Below, piece by piece: positions 1 through 7,917 of a stretch of 64,000 nucleotides of DNA. How positions within the stretch are numbered: position 1 is the stretch's first letter; the number at the start of each line of letters is the position of its first letter. This DNA is from an uncultured Opitutaceae bacterium (lineage in GTDB: Bacteria; Verrucomicrobiota; Verrucomicrobiia; Opitutales; Opitutaceae). Below the pieces are notes generated by a model. That model was not told the origin of the DNA, ran no database searches, and saw nothing but the letters and a program-made list of their open reading frames with translations. The position numbers were made by a program, and so were the translations under genes. The DNA lies in the NCBI GenBank assembly GCA_951813085.1, contig OX638348.1, forward strand, positions 2,179,627 to 2,243,626, given 5' to 3'.

Positions 1-1282
1 GTTCATCTCCCGCATCCTTAGGACGCGCCAAAAGCAGGACGACATCGGCATCTTGCTCGATGGATCCTGATTCGCGGAGGTCTGAGAGTTTCGGTTGTCG
101 TTTTTCTTTCTCGGAATCACGGTTTAGCTGACTTAGTACAATCACAGGAACGTTGAGTTCCTTGGCAAGGGTTTTTAATCCACGGGAAATCTCGGAAATC
201 TGCTGTTCGCGCTGTATTTTAGGGTCCGTTCCCGTGATCAATTGCAGGTAATCGACCACGATTAAGCCCATGTTGTCATTCCGAGCCCAAATGCGCCTCG
301 CCTTGGCCCGCAACTGATTGATCGTCACCTGCCCAGAGTCGTCGATCCATAGCCGCGCATTCTTCAATTCTTTGGCCGCTTGAGCCAATGCCTGCTGCTC
401 CTCCTTGTTCACGAAGCCTTCCCGCAAGCGTTGAGAGCTCACTTTCGCTCGGCTCGTCAGCAAGCGCATCGCCAATTGCTCCGAGCTCATTTCCAGGCTA
501 AATATCAGAACGCCAGCGCTTTTCTGCTTCGGTCTCGAGGGCAAAGCGACCGATTCCGCGATATTCATGGCCAAGCTCGTCTTGCCCATCGATGGCCGAG
601 CAGCGAGAATAAGCATCTCCTGAGGATGCAAGCCAAAGGTCATCTTATCGAGATCGTCGAATCCGGACGATAGCCCAGCCAACTCTCCACGTCCTGCGAT
701 GAGCTTCTGAACCAGCTTAACGGCGGCGTCCACGGACTTCTTGATGGGCTGAGAGGTGTCCGCCACGCGATCGTCGCTAATCGCGAAAATCTCCTTTTCA
801 ATGTCGTCGATGAAATTCTCGAGCCCCCCGTCGAGCTGTGGCTCAAAACAGCTCTTTACCGTTTTGGTCGCGGTGTAGATCAGGCGCCGCAGCAGATATT
901 TCTCTCGAACGATGTCCAAGAAATAAGTGGCGTGAGCGGTCGTTTCGATCTGGGTCGCCAGCTCGGCAACGTAGACCGGACCCCCTACCTCGGCGAGTTG
1001 ACCGCGAGTATTCAGCTCCTCCGCTAGTATCTTTGCGTCAAGGATCGACTTGTTCTCGAAGACCTCTACGCACGTCTTGTAGATTGTCTGGTGCGCCTGG
1101 CTATAGAATGCTTCGGCAGGCAGCTTCTGGGCTAAGCACCGTGAGATCACCTCCGCAGGATCGATCAAGCAAGCAGCAAGCAAACCCTTCTCTGAATCGA
1201 GGCTATGCGGAAGCGTCCTACCTGACGTTATCAAGTCGACAGGCGCGTTTAGCGTCTCAGTACTTGAAGGCTTAAGCGGCAT
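1..1282 (-). CDS. dnaB: Replicative DNA helicase DnaB, partial (C-terminus beyond the left edge)
   Basis: Reading the minus strand from an ATG at 1282 gives about 427 codons with no stop before the window edge. The N-terminus begins MPLKPSST and continues into PHSLDSEKGLLAACLIDP, the usual DnaB N-terminal domain opening. The RecA-like domain has the Walker A stretch RPSMGKTSLAMNIA (about 555-600) followed by a SLEMSSEQLAMRLL-type motif, and the last visible residues, SGSIEQDADVVLLLARP, match the conserved DnaB H4 region. Only the last few tens of residues should be missing. DnaB is the hexameric ATP-dependent helicase that unwinds DNA at the replication fork and recruits primase. It lies 24 bp downstream of rplI in the same direction and is probably the last gene of the rplY-pth-rpsF-ssb-rplI run. 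The identification is very secure. Confidence 0.96.
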   Translation of the reverse strand, partial: MPLKPSSTETLNAPVDLITSGRTLPHSLDSEKGLLAACLIDPAEVISRCLAQKLPAEAFYSQAHQTIYKTCVEVFENKSILDAKILAEELNTRGQLAEVGGPVYVAELATQIETTAHATYFLDIVREKYLLRRLIYTATKTVKSCFEPQLDGGLENFIDDIEKEIFAISDDRVADTSQPIKKSVDAAVKLVQKLIAGRGELAGLSSGFDDLDKMTFGLHPQEMLILAARPSMGKTSLAMNIAESVALPSRPKQKSAGVLIFSLEMSSEQLAMRLLTSRAKVSSQRLREGFVNKEEQQALAQAAKELKNARLWIDDSGQVTINQLRAKARRIWARNDNMGLIVVDYLQLITGTDPKIQREQQISEISRGLKTLAKELNVPVIVLSQLNRDSEKEKRQPKLSDLRESGSIEQDADVVLLLARPKDAGDE

Positions 1283-1306
1283 AACCCATTAAGCCTGAAG
1301 GCCCTA

Positions 1307-1825
1307 TCAGTCTTCGGAAGCGGGGGCTTCCTCTGCTGCCTCTTCGTCCGCCTCTTCCTCGACGATCGGATTCTCGGATACCACGTCGAATTTGAGAGTG
1401 GCTTCAACATCCTCGTAAACCTTGATCGTCACCGTGTGCTGACCCAGCTCTTTGATCGGAGCGTCAAGCTTGACCTGCTTGCGCTTGATCGTATCGAAAC
1501 CGGCTTCAACCAGATTCTCGTGGATGCCGATGGTGGTGACCGCTCCGAAGAGCTTTCCAGATTCACCTGTCTTTACAGCGATAGCGAAGTGCGTCTCGCC
1601 GATCTTCGCCGCCTGAGCCCTAGCGTCTTCCAAGTTCTTCGCTTCACGCTCGGCGCGGCGCACCTTCAGCGCCTCGATCTGCTTGCGATTGGCCCGGGTA
1701 ACCGGAACCGCATATTTTTGAGGGAAGAGGAAATTACGGGCGAAGCCCGCTTTCACCTTAACCTGATCGCCTTCGGCGCCCAGTGATTCAACGGGCTGAA
1801 TAAGTAGTACTTCGCTTGTAGCCAT
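1307..1825 (-). CDS. rplI: Large-subunit ribosomal protein bL9
   Basis: The product is 172 residues and opens with a canonical L9 N-terminal domain: VLLIQPVESLGAEGDQVKVKAGFARNFL is split around the characteristic GD.V.VK.G.ARN.L.P signature. A charged connecting helix (residues about 45-75) and the C-terminal domain follow. L9 binds 23S rRNA at the base of the L1 stalk and helps suppress frameshifting. The protein is about 20 residues longer than the usual 148-150 because of a strongly acidic Glu/Ala tail after about residue 150. The ATG at 1825 has a short purine-rich AAGG just upstream. It sits between ssb and dnaB, a common bacterial arrangement. Confidence 0.96.
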   Translation of the reverse strand: MATSEVLLIQPVESLGAEGDQVKVKAGFARNFLFPQKYAVPVTRANRKQIEALKVRRAEREAKNLEDARAQAAKIGETHFAIAVKTGESGKLFGAVTTIGIHENLVEAGFDTIKRKQVKLDAPIKELGQHTVTIKVYEDVEATLKFDVVSENPIVEEEADEEAAEEAPASED

Positions 1826-1866
1826 GGCCTTATAGATTCAAATTTTCTTTTTGCGGATAAATTATT

Positions 1867-2304
1867 TTAGAAGGGTACATCTTCTTCGATGTCTTCGCTT
1901 TGCTTTGCGGGAGCAGCGGTAGGCGTCGCAGCCTGGGGAGCGGAAGCGGGGGGAGTGAAGCTGCCCGATTCACCGCGCTGACTGATCAGCTGCATATTCT
2001 CAAGCACTACCTTCATCTTGCTGCGCTTCTCGCCTTCCTTGTTCTCCCAAGAATCGAGCTTCAACCGACCCTCGACAAATAGCGGGTTCCCCTTGGTGAC
2101 GTATTTAGAAACCGTTTCCGCTTGGCGGCCCCATGCTTCCACATCGACAAAGGTGGTCTCTTCTCGGCGCTCTCCGTTGGAGCTATTGTAGACTCGGTTT
2201 ACCGCGAGGCCAAACTGGCAAACAGCAGTGCCGGAGGGCGTTGCGCGCAATTCTGGGTCGCGGGTCAAATTGCCCATCAAGAATACTTTGTTGAAATTCG
2301 GCAT
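1867..2304 (-). CDS. ssb: Single-stranded DNA-binding protein
   Basis: The 145-residue product starts MPNFNKVFLMGNLTRDPELR, the standard SSB opening, and contains the OB-fold signatures (FGLAVNR, ETTFVDVEAWGRQAETV, GNPLFVEGRLK) in residues 1-105. A flexible linker rich in Pro, Ala and Thr runs from about 110 to 135. The tail ends EDIEEDVPF, the acidic hydrophobic tip that bacterial SSBs use to recruit replication and repair partners. It coats single-stranded DNA during replication, recombination and repair. It lies between rpsF (31 bp upstream) and rplI (41 bp downstream), as in the conserved rpsF-ssb-rplI arrangement, except that rpsR (S18) is not present between them. Confidence 0.97.
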   Translation of the reverse strand: MPNFNKVFLMGNLTRDPELRATPSGTAVCQFGLAVNRVYNSSNGERREETTFVDVEAWGRQAETVSKYVTKGNPLFVEGRLKLDSWENKEGEKRSKMKVVLENMQLISQRGESGSFTPPASAPQAATPTAAPAKQSEDIEEDVPF

Positions 2305-2335
2305 AGGGTCTGGGGAGTGGAGATTCAGGAAAAGC

Positions 2336-2620
2336 TTAAACCTTCTGAATCATCTTGTGCGAGACGAGTTTATTCAAGCGCAGTTTTTCCAGGACTTTGC
2401 TAGGAACGTCCGCATCGCCTGATATCTGGTACTGAGCGTAAACGCCCGACTCGTAGCGAATGTCCGCTGCGCGAGCGAAGTCCTGGCGAGCGAAGTTTTC
2501 CGCGCTGGAAACAGACGCTCCCACGCTTTCAATCTCGCCCTTCAGGCTGTCGACGAGCTCGTCGGCGCTTTCTTCACGCCCGCGAGTATCGAGTATAAAT
2601 GTTGCCTTATAGTTGGCCAT
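2336..2620 (-). CDS. rpsF: Small-subunit ribosomal protein bS6
   Basis: This 94-residue protein has the S6 ferredoxin-like pattern: an N-terminal strand MANYKATFILDTR, a helix with SADELVDSLKGEIESVGASV, then a second half containing YAQYQISGD and a basic C-terminal segment with NKLVSHKMIQKV. S6 binds the central domain of 16S rRNA, normally with S18. It overlaps the end of pth by 14 bp, so the two are probably translationally coupled. S18 (rpsR), usually adjacent, is not seen in this operon and should be encoded elsewhere. Confidence 0.92.
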   Translation of the reverse strand: MANYKATFILDTRGREESADELVDSLKGEIESVGASVSSAENFARQDFARAADIRYESGVYAQYQISGDADVPSKVLEKLRLNKLVSHKMIQKV

Positions 2621-3218
2621 CTTCTCTGTCTTTGTTTTTCGGTTTTCGGTTTATATGATTCATTGCCTTTTCGGCTCCCTCTCGAACGAGCCTCTCGAGG
2701 CAGTCGAGATAGCGCTCCATAGAAGCGCTGATCAAGGTTTCGTCTTCCTTGTTGAAATTTCCCAATACATAGTCTGCCAGACTCATTTCCTTTGGAGTCT
2801 TATGACCGATGCCAATCCGGAGCCGAGTGAAGGTTGGCTTAATGCGAGCGATAATATCGCTGAGCCCATTGTGGCCGCCCGGTCCGCCCGACGCGCTGAC
2901 TTTCACTTCGCCTACCGCGAGATTGATCTCGTCGTAGACCACGACAAACGACTCGGGTGGAATCTTGTAATAGCTGCACACCTTTTGAATGCTAACACCG
3001 CTCTCGTTCATGAACGTTCGCGGCTTCAACAGTAGAATCTTCGTACCATCGCTCGCTTCGAATTGCGCTAGGTCCCCCTTCAGATTCCGGTTCTTGGACC
3101 ACTCGGTCGCGCCGCGCTGGGACGCGAATGCGTCCACCACTCGAAATCCAATGTTGTGGCGAGTCTTATCGTACTCGCTCCCTGGATTGCCAAGTCCGAC
3201 TATGAGCCGAAAACTCAT
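2607..3218 (-). CDS. pth: Peptidyl-tRNA hydrolase
   Basis: From the ATG at 3218 the protein is 203 residues and begins MSFRLIVGLGNPGSEYDKTR, the Pth signature. It contains RHNIGF with the catalytic His near residue 21, KPRTFMNESG (substrate-contacting Met/Asn region), VVYDEINLAVGEVKV (catalytic Asp) and GGPGGHNGLSDI. The enzyme releases peptides from prematurely dropped peptidyl-tRNA. An in-frame start 51 bp further upstream (3269) would add a non-conserved 17-residue stretch, so the internal ATG is preferred. The last 14 bp overlap rpsF. Ctc/L25 followed by pth is a frequent pairing. Confidence 0.95.
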   Translation of the reverse strand: MSFRLIVGLGNPGSEYDKTRHNIGFRVVDAFASQRGATEWSKNRNLKGDLAQFEASDGTKILLLKPRTFMNESGVSIQKVCSYYKIPPESFVVVYDEINLAVGEVKVSASGGPGGHNGLSDIIARIKPTFTRLRIGIGHKTPKEMSLADYVLGNFNKEDETLISASMERYLDCLERLVREGAEKAMNHINRKPKNKDREDGQL

Positions 3219-3299
3219 GGGAAAATTGCTTGGGAGAGTTTGAAAGAACAAAAAACGAGTCGCCAGCATTCGCCGGGACTCGCTGGAAAAATAAAAATG

Positions 3300-3854
3300 C
3301 TACTTGATAACGGTGAATACTGGCTGCTCCGCATGATCCATGTATTCCACGCCCTTGATTTCAGGCAATTCCTTAATGTGGATCAATTCGCCTACTTTCA
3401 AGTCGCTCACGTCGCAATCGACATAGTCAGGGATATTCTTCGGGAGCGAGCGAATCGAAACGGAGTGCGCGACATGCTCGAGCGTGCCGCTTTCATTCTT
3501 TACGCCCCATGGCTCGCCCTTGGAGTGAACCGGTATGTCCAAGACAATGACTTCATCATCCGCCACTTCGCGAAAGTCCACGTGGATGAACTTGTCGGTT
3601 ATCGGGTGACGCTGCACTTCTTGTATAATAGAAGTACGGGCGGCTGACTTGCCTTCCTTCACCTTTACGATTGGCGAGCTATTGCCGATCGCCTTGAGGG
3701 CCACGCGCAATTCGCTGCTATCGACGCAAAGCTTCGTCGGCTCTTTAGATTTCCCGTACGAGATCGCCGGGACCTTGCCTTCAGCGCACAGCCGACCGGC
3801 AGCGGCCGAGCCGCCTTCTGTACGGGATGAAGCATTAATTGTTAGCTGTTTCAT
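3300..3854 (-). CDS. rplY: Large-subunit ribosomal protein bL25 (CTC/TL5 type)
   Basis: The 184-residue product carries an N-terminal L25 domain (MKQLTINASSRTEGGSAAAGRL, then a VPAISYGKSKEP loop) that binds 5S rRNA, plus the longer C-terminal TL5/CTC beta domain (IPVHSKGEPWGVKNESGTLE, SIRSLPKNIPDYVDCDVSDL, GELIHIKELP). This identifies the long CTC form rather than the short E. coli L25. It is the first gene of the minus-strand run rplY-pth-rpsF-ssb-rplI-dnaB, so the operon promoter should lie in 3855-4025. I see no unambiguous -10/-35 pair there. The 81-bp gap to pth is short enough for cotranscription. Confidence 0.95.
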   Translation of the reverse strand: MKQLTINASSRTEGGSAAAGRLCAEGKVPAISYGKSKEPTKLCVDSSELRVALKAIGNSSPIVKVKEGKSAARTSIIQEVQRHPITDKFIHVDFREVADDEVIVLDIPVHSKGEPWGVKNESGTLEHVAHSVSIRSLPKNIPDYVDCDVSDLKVGELIHIKELPEIKGVEYMDHAEQPVFTVIK

Positions 3855-3983
3855 GGTGTGAAATCCGTGTTCTCTCGGGCATCACGCCAGTGAGAGGAGC
3901 GGAGTAACGTAAGACCCGATCCCTGGAAATCAATCAAAAGTTTCCTGCATTTTCATTTTTATGAGGAAAGCTCAATCTAATGG

Positions 3984-4012
3984 TTGACAAGGGCGAAACA
4001 AACCGGCTTTTT
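3984..4012 (+). promoter_or_regulatory. Putative sigma70-type promoter of the tRNA-Asn gene
   Basis: A perfect -35 hexamer TTGACA lies at 3984-3989. At 17-bp spacing the -10 position (4007-4012) reads CTTTTT, a poor match to TATAAT. The geometry puts the transcription start about 5-8 bp before the mature tRNA 5' end, which is plausible. Only the -35 box is convincing. Confidence 0.35.
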
Positions 4013-4025
4013 CCTCCCCCATCAT

Positions 4026-4100
<75 letters not shown>

Positions 4101-4113
4101 TAAAAACGTTCAA

Positions 4114-4139
4114 CCGTCCCGATTCCGGGCGGCTTTTTT
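4114..4139 (+). terminator. Rho-independent terminator after tRNA-Asn
   Basis: A GC-rich hairpin (CCG-t-CCCG / CGGG-CGG with one bulged T and loop ATTC) at 4114-4132 is followed by six T residues at 4134-4139. It starts 13 bp after the tRNA CCA end, as expected for a monocistronic tRNA transcript. Confidence 0.75.
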
Positions 4140-4142
4140 ATG

Positions 4143-4186
4143 TCCGGACAACGCCCCAACTGGATCCGGACAACGCTCCAACTGGA
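4143..4186 (+). repeat. Two tandem copies of a 22-bp unit
   Basis: Positions 4143-4164 and 4165-4186 are direct tandem copies of a 22-bp unit beginning TCCGGACAACGC, with a single C/T difference. They follow the tRNA-Asn terminator directly. The 3' ends of tRNA genes are common integration sites, so this may be a scar, but no integrase is visible. The function is unknown. Confidence 0.8.
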
Positions 4187-4229
4187 TGAGAACCGCGCAG
4201 CTGGTTCGACGAAGCAAAGCGGAGATGGG

Positions 4230-4245
4230 GCGCCTGAAAAGGCGC
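4230..4245. other. GC hairpin with GAAA loop downstream of the DUF456 gene
   Basis: GCGCCT-GAAA-AGGCGC forms a perfect 6-bp stem with a GNRA-type loop, 38 bp past the stop codon of the minus-strand DUF456 gene. No U-tract follows on either strand, so it is at most a weak or Rho-assisted terminator, or a 3' stabilising hairpin. Confidence 0.35.
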
Positions 4246-4282
4246 AATGACCTACGATCTGCAACCGAAAGTTGGATACGAC

Positions 4283-4915
4283 TCAACGTTCGTAGTGAAT
4301 CGATTCCACACTCTCAACACGCGAAACCTCTTCGCTATCATCTAGTTCTGGATCCAAGCTCAGATCGATTACAAGTGTTCCTATCATCATGAAATACACC
4401 GCCATGCGACCGATTGCGGATATTCCAAATCCGACTCCAGCGCCCACGCCCGACCTGGCTGCTTCCTTTGGATTACGGCGAGCCCAAACGATTTCAAAAA
4501 CCACCGCACCAATTACAGGGCCAAACAAGATACCGACGATGCCAAAGAACAAACCCACGAGCCCACCGACCAAGGCCCCGAAAATGCCCCATTTAGTTCC
4601 TCCAAGCCATTTAGTCCCGAATGCGGTAGAGAAAAAGTCGACCACTCGATCCAATACCATGAGCCCTCCTAATACGCCAATTGCCCACCAGGAAAACGTG
4701 TCGGGGAGCATCAACTTGTGGACGAGACCCCCAAACATGAACACGATCGCGCCGGGAATAACGGGAACGAACACGCCTACGAATCCCATCAAGACGGAAA
4801 AAACGAGCGCCGCCCAGGCAATGAATGCCCAAAGATAAGGCCACATGGCCTTAATCCAATCGGTGACGTTCATCATCCAATCGCTCCAGGCGCCGCTAGC
4901 GATAATCGACTCCAT
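4283..4915 (-). CDS. DUF456-family integral membrane protein
   Basis: The 210-residue protein is almost entirely hydrophobic from residue 25 to 190, with about five to six predicted membrane segments. The pattern VLMGFVGVFVPVIPGAIVFMFG, followed by a Gly-rich pair GIFGALVGGLVGLFFGIVGILFGPVIGA and then an ARRNPKEAARSGVGAGVGF-like segment, is the hallmark of DUF456 proteins, whose paired glycine motifs are duplicated halves. The C-terminus is a short acidic cytoplasmic tail (DPELDDSEEV). No biochemical function is established for the family. It stands alone on the minus strand. Confidence 0.85.
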   Translation of the reverse strand: MESIIASGAWSDWMMNVTDWIKAMWPYLWAFIAWAALVFSVLMGFVGVFVPVIPGAIVFMFGGLVHKLMLPDTFSWWAIGVLGGLMVLDRVVDFFSTAFGTKWLGGTKWGIFGALVGGLVGLFFGIVGILFGPVIGAVVFEIVWARRNPKEAARSGVGAGVGFGISAIGRMAVYFMMIGTLVIDLSLDPELDDSEEVSRVESVESIHYER

Positions 4916-4992
4916 AACTCTCTTTCAGTTTTCTCGCCGAGCTACGCAAAGCAAAAGTTGCAAACCAGCCCGTTACTCCTAGTGGATATTCT

Positions 4993-5307
4993 ATGCCTCG
5001 GCCAATCGGATGGAACAAGCGCGACCCAGAGCTGGGTAAACTAAAAATCGAAGCCCGAATCTTCGGTTCGCAACTCACGTTCCACCGTCAATCAGGCCGA
5101 TTCGAGCCGTGGGAAACCTTTACGCCTACCGAAGAGGATTGGGATCAATTGATAGAACTCGCCGAGAACAAGTTCCAACGCGGGAAGGTACAGGAAAAGC
5201 ACATGCGCATCATTCGCGCTCGCGGCGAAAAGCGCTCGCGCCGCTCTATTTCCATCGGGCGACCCGCCCATAGTAGACGGCAGTCGCCACACAAACGATC
5301 CATGTAA
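4993..5307 (+). CDS. Small hypothetical protein, basic C-terminus
   Basis: This is a 104-residue open frame starting MPRPIGWNKRDPELG with a balanced, soluble, charged composition (WETFTPTEEDWDQLIELAENKFQRGKVQEKH) and an Arg/Ser/His-rich tail from about residue 75. I do not recognise the family. Support for it being real is the start directly after the divergent DUF456 gene, protein-like composition and absence of a competing frame over 4993-5245. Its last 62 bp overlap the 3' end of the convergent membrane-protein gene. The Arg-rich tail could bind nucleic acid, but that is only a guess. Confidence 0.55.
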   Translation: MPRPIGWNKRDPELGKLKIEARIFGSQLTFHRQSGRFEPWETFTPTEEDWDQLIELAENKFQRGKVQEKHMRIIRARGEKRSRRSISIGRPAHSRRQSPHKRSM

Positions 5308-5770
5308 GAACCGCTGCGAGAGCGTAGAAAACGCCTATCATCATGGGCAGAGATTCCATCATCTGCAACCTGAGCTCTTCTGGATAGAGCATCAAAATCT
5401 CGTACGCAGGGGAATTTATCAATGCGTTTAACACGGCGCTCTCGTCCAGAGACAACACTTGATACCCCAAGTATAGGCTAACCAAAGTCGCCAAGCCGAG
5501 CTGGTTCCAGGCCAATCGCTTTGCAACGGAATAAGATTTCGTACGCAGACATCTGCCCCTGAACGTGAGCTCCAAGGAACCATGAATCGCGATCGCGATC
5601 GAAACCAAAATCCCCGAGACCGCTCCCACAAACAGGGACAAGCCCAGGGAAAGGATCCCTACGACAAGCAAGCTCCAGCCATTGATTCCCGACAATATAT
5701 AGAACAACCGGAGGCGCTGGCTCGCCGAAACGCCTTCTCTGTCTTTCTCTGCCGTAGCGGATTCGTCCAT
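5246..5770 (-). CDS. Hypothetical four-helix membrane protein
   Basis: The 174-residue protein (ATG at 5770; an in-frame GTG lies one codon upstream) has a charged N-terminus of about 25 residues. Hydrophobic segments follow near 27-62 (NGWSLLVVGILSLGLSLFVGAVSGILVSIAIAIHG, likely two helices), 88-108 (LGLATLVSLYLGYQVLSL) and 142-165 (MIGVFYALAAVLTWIVCVATAVYYG). No enzymatic motif is visible. It resembles short uncharacterised Opitutae inner-membrane proteins. It converges on and slightly overlaps the small plus-strand gene at 4993-5307. Confidence 0.65.
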   Translation of the reverse strand: MDESATAEKDREGVSASQRLRLFYILSGINGWSLLVVGILSLGLSLFVGAVSGILVSIAIAIHGSLELTFRGRCLRTKSYSVAKRLAWNQLGLATLVSLYLGYQVLSLDESAVLNALINSPAYEILMLYPEELRLQMMESLPMMIGVFYALAAVLTWIVCVATAVYYGRVARWK

Positions 5771-5990
5771 CACATTGGGTTATTCAGAACGCGGCCTTGA
5801 AAGACAAGGTTTAGAACAGGAAGTTGGTCTTGCGAATATCCAACGGGCAGCAATAGTCCTCCCCGAACGAATACAAGCGCTCATTTCGATCCGATCCCAT
5901 TCGTTCAACGACTTTGCGAAATTCGTTTAAGGCGAGGGCCTAATCAGCGATAACCCAATTATAGTAACCGCATTACGCGCTTGATCCATC

Positions 5991-6836
5991 ATGAGCGAAA
6001 TCACACCAGAAGACTTAAAATCAGCCGCCCAGGATCTCCCACCCTCCCCGCAAGTTTTCGGCAAGCTCGGCAAGCTTCTCCGGGACCCAGGTACCGACCT
6101 CAGCGATATCGCCGATCTCGTAAATACGGACTCTTCGCTCACCGCTCGGGTACTCCGCTTAAGCAACAGCGCCGCGTTCGCGCAAGACCTCGCGATTGAC
6201 AACCTCGATGACGCCATCAATCGCGTCGGCTTTCGGGAGGTCTTCCGACTAGTCGGGCTCGCGGCGGCATCTGATTTATTCGCCACTCGAAACCAAACCT
6301 ACGGCATTGAAGGCTCCACGCTCTGGGAAAACTCGCTTAGTTGCGGGCTCGTTATGGAGGACCTTGCTCGAAAGACTGGGCACGACGAGCAGGAATTCTA
6401 TACGCTAGGCCTCTTGCGATCGATGGGGAAACTCGTGATCGATGTCTGTGCGACGAGCAAATCCATGGATCAACGCTACGAGAGCGAATCTGGTGAGCCC
6501 ATTCTAGCTTGGGAAGAGAAGGTCTTCGGAATCACGAATCCATCGGTAGCCGACTTCCTACTTTCCACTTGGAATTTCCCGGAAGAAACCGTCAATTCGA
6601 TCCAGCTTCAGTATCTCGATAAAGATGCCGAGTCGGCGCCTCAGTCCGCGCTGTTGCTCAATGTAGCGGGAGCCTTGGCCGAGCGTGTCAACCTCGCCCT
6701 TCCTGGCGAATCAGCTTATTGGGACTCGTTGGAATCTCGATGCGGCAGCCTTGGGCTGAACGAAAGCGATTTGGACGACACCGTAGAAAGCGTAAAGGAA
6801 CGCCTTGAAGAAGTGCTCGCATCCGTGGCCGGATGA
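5991..6836 (+). CDS. HDOD-domain signal protein
   Basis: The 281-residue product contains a single HDOD domain over about residues 10-210: LPPSPQVFGKLGKLLRDPGTDLSDIADLVNTDSSLTARVLRLSNSAAF is split by the typical P..P....L....D...-.IA.LV..D..L..-.LRL.NSA pattern. A later part has YTLGLLRSMGKLV in place of the HD catalytic residues. HDOD proteins are degenerate HD-domain relatives that act in bacterial signalling, stress or chemotaxis rather than as phosphodiesterases. No receiver, GGDEF or PAS domain is fused. It is flanked by convergent or divergent single genes, so no partner can be inferred. Confidence 0.85.
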   Translation: MSEITPEDLKSAAQDLPPSPQVFGKLGKLLRDPGTDLSDIADLVNTDSSLTARVLRLSNSAAFAQDLAIDNLDDAINRVGFREVFRLVGLAAASDLFATRNQTYGIEGSTLWENSLSCGLVMEDLARKTGHDEQEFYTLGLLRSMGKLVIDVCATSKSMDQRYESESGEPILAWEEKVFGITNPSVADFLLSTWNFPEETVNSIQLQYLDKDAESAPQSALLLNVAGALAERVNLALPGESAYWDSLESRCGSLGLNESDLDDTVESVKERLEEVLASVAG

Positions 6837-6847
6837 ACGGTCTCTGA

Positions 6848-7429
6848 TCAATCGCTTTTCTTTGGATCGGTCTCTTCGGCGGCGTCCTCCTCGGAATCTT
6901 CCGATATTTCAGACAAGGGGGATTCCTCCGCTACCGTAGATTCCGCGTCGCTCGAATCTTGGGCTTCCGAGTCCGACGCCGATCCGCTCTCCAAGGCCGC
7001 TTCCGCAGCGGGACCGGAATTCTCGCTGGATTCCAATGCCAGTCCCGAACCTCCTTCTAGAGCCGCGCCCTCCTCGCTCGCCTTTTGCAGCAATTCATCT
7101 TTCAGAAACTCCAGTACTCTCTCCGAAAGAGCAGGTAGTTTCGGCTTAGTCGGATTCACCAAGGTGTCCTCGAAAGAGCGTTCGCTTTCAGGCAATTTAA
7201 CCGAGTAAACAATGCACTCGCCTTGGTCCGTCCTAAAGACGGATTTTATACCGATCGTGCACCAAACCGACGCGCCCTGCTGAGGCGGATAGAGGTAGAG
7301 CTCGATCTGTTTACCACCTAGATCGACAAAACGGGTGAACCGCATCGCTCCCGCTTTTTCATTTTCCTCCAAAAACTTGGCGATGTCTCTCTCGACGACT
7401 TCCGCTATCTCTATGGCAACTACTTTCAT
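6848..7429 (-). CDS. Hypothetical protein with long acidic Ser/Glu-rich tail
   Basis: Residues 1-115 of this 193-residue product form a plausible folded domain (RFTRFVDLGGKQIELYLYPPQQG, WCTIGIKSVFRTDQGECIVYSVKLPESERSF) ending in a helical segment LSERVLEFLKDELLQKA. Residues 120-193 are low complexity, composed mainly of Ser, Glu, Asp and Ala (DSEAQDSSDAEST-like), and are surely disordered and highly acidic. I do not recognise the family. It ends only 12 bp from the convergent HDOD gene and shares its strand with the small membrane protein upstream. Confidence 0.65.
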   Translation of the reverse strand: MKVVAIEIAEVVERDIAKFLEENEKAGAMRFTRFVDLGGKQIELYLYPPQQGASVWCTIGIKSVFRTDQGECIVYSVKLPESERSFEDTLVNPTKPKLPALSERVLEFLKDELLQKASEEGAALEGGSGLALESSENSGPAAEAALESGSASDSEAQDSSDAESTVAEESPLSEISEDSEEDAAEETDPKKSD

Positions 7430-7486
7430 CCAGCGCTGAATCGATTTCTGTCTAACTGCAATTGAGTCGCTCGCAATGCAATAATT

Positions 7487-7870
7487 CTACTCATCGCTCG
7501 TTCGTTCGGCATCTTGCTGCGACGTAAAGGAGCGCGTTATCTTCGCTGTCAGATCCGAAAAGTTTAAACCTTCTAGATTCTCTGCCGCCTTCGGACGCCC
7601 ATGCCAGCCGTAGACAACATTAAGGAATCCAATTAGAACCAGACCCATCGAAACCGCCATATTGCCGATCTTCGATTGCACCCACATTCCAAATACGAAG
7701 AGCATTGTTCCCAAAACCATGTAAACCCCCTGCAGTAAAGGAGGAAACGTCTTCACTTTCAACTTACGGATATCCTCCGCCGTTATTGCCGTACCCTTGC
7801 GTTCAATACGCTCATTGCACAATTCAGAACCTGCTCTTACAAGTCGCTTCTCAATATAGGTCTTGGCCAT
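7487..7870 (-). CDS. Small hypothetical protein with two membrane helices
   Basis: The 127-residue product has a basic, soluble N-terminus (MAKTYIEKRLVRAGSELCNERIERKG). Two adjacent hydrophobic segments follow at about 44-64 (LLQGVYMVLGTMLFVFGMWV) and 70-88 (MAVSMGLVLIGFLNVVYGW). A cytoplasmic tail ends in a charged stretch. The helical hairpin topology with both ends inside is inferred. No known motif is seen. It lies between the acidic-tail protein and the nucleoside transporter on the same strand, with gaps of about 50-60 bp. Confidence 0.6.
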   Translation of the reverse strand: MAKTYIEKRLVRAGSELCNERIERKGTAITAEDIRKLKVKTFPPLLQGVYMVLGTMLFVFGMWVQSKIGNMAVSMGLVLIGFLNVVYGWHGRPKAAENLEGLNFSDLTAKITRSFTSQQDAERTSDE

Positions 7871-7917
7871 TCGCCGTACTCAATACACTCGGCGACGCAA
7901 GTCAACTGCGAGCGCCG

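Noticed and set aside
838..1275. 145-codon plus-strand frame near the left edge
   Set aside because: It is antisense to dnaB, which has full motif support.
4389..4838. Long Pro/Thr/Asn-rich plus-strand frame
   Set aside because: It is antisense to the DUF456 gene; its composition mirrors the Gly-rich membrane segments.
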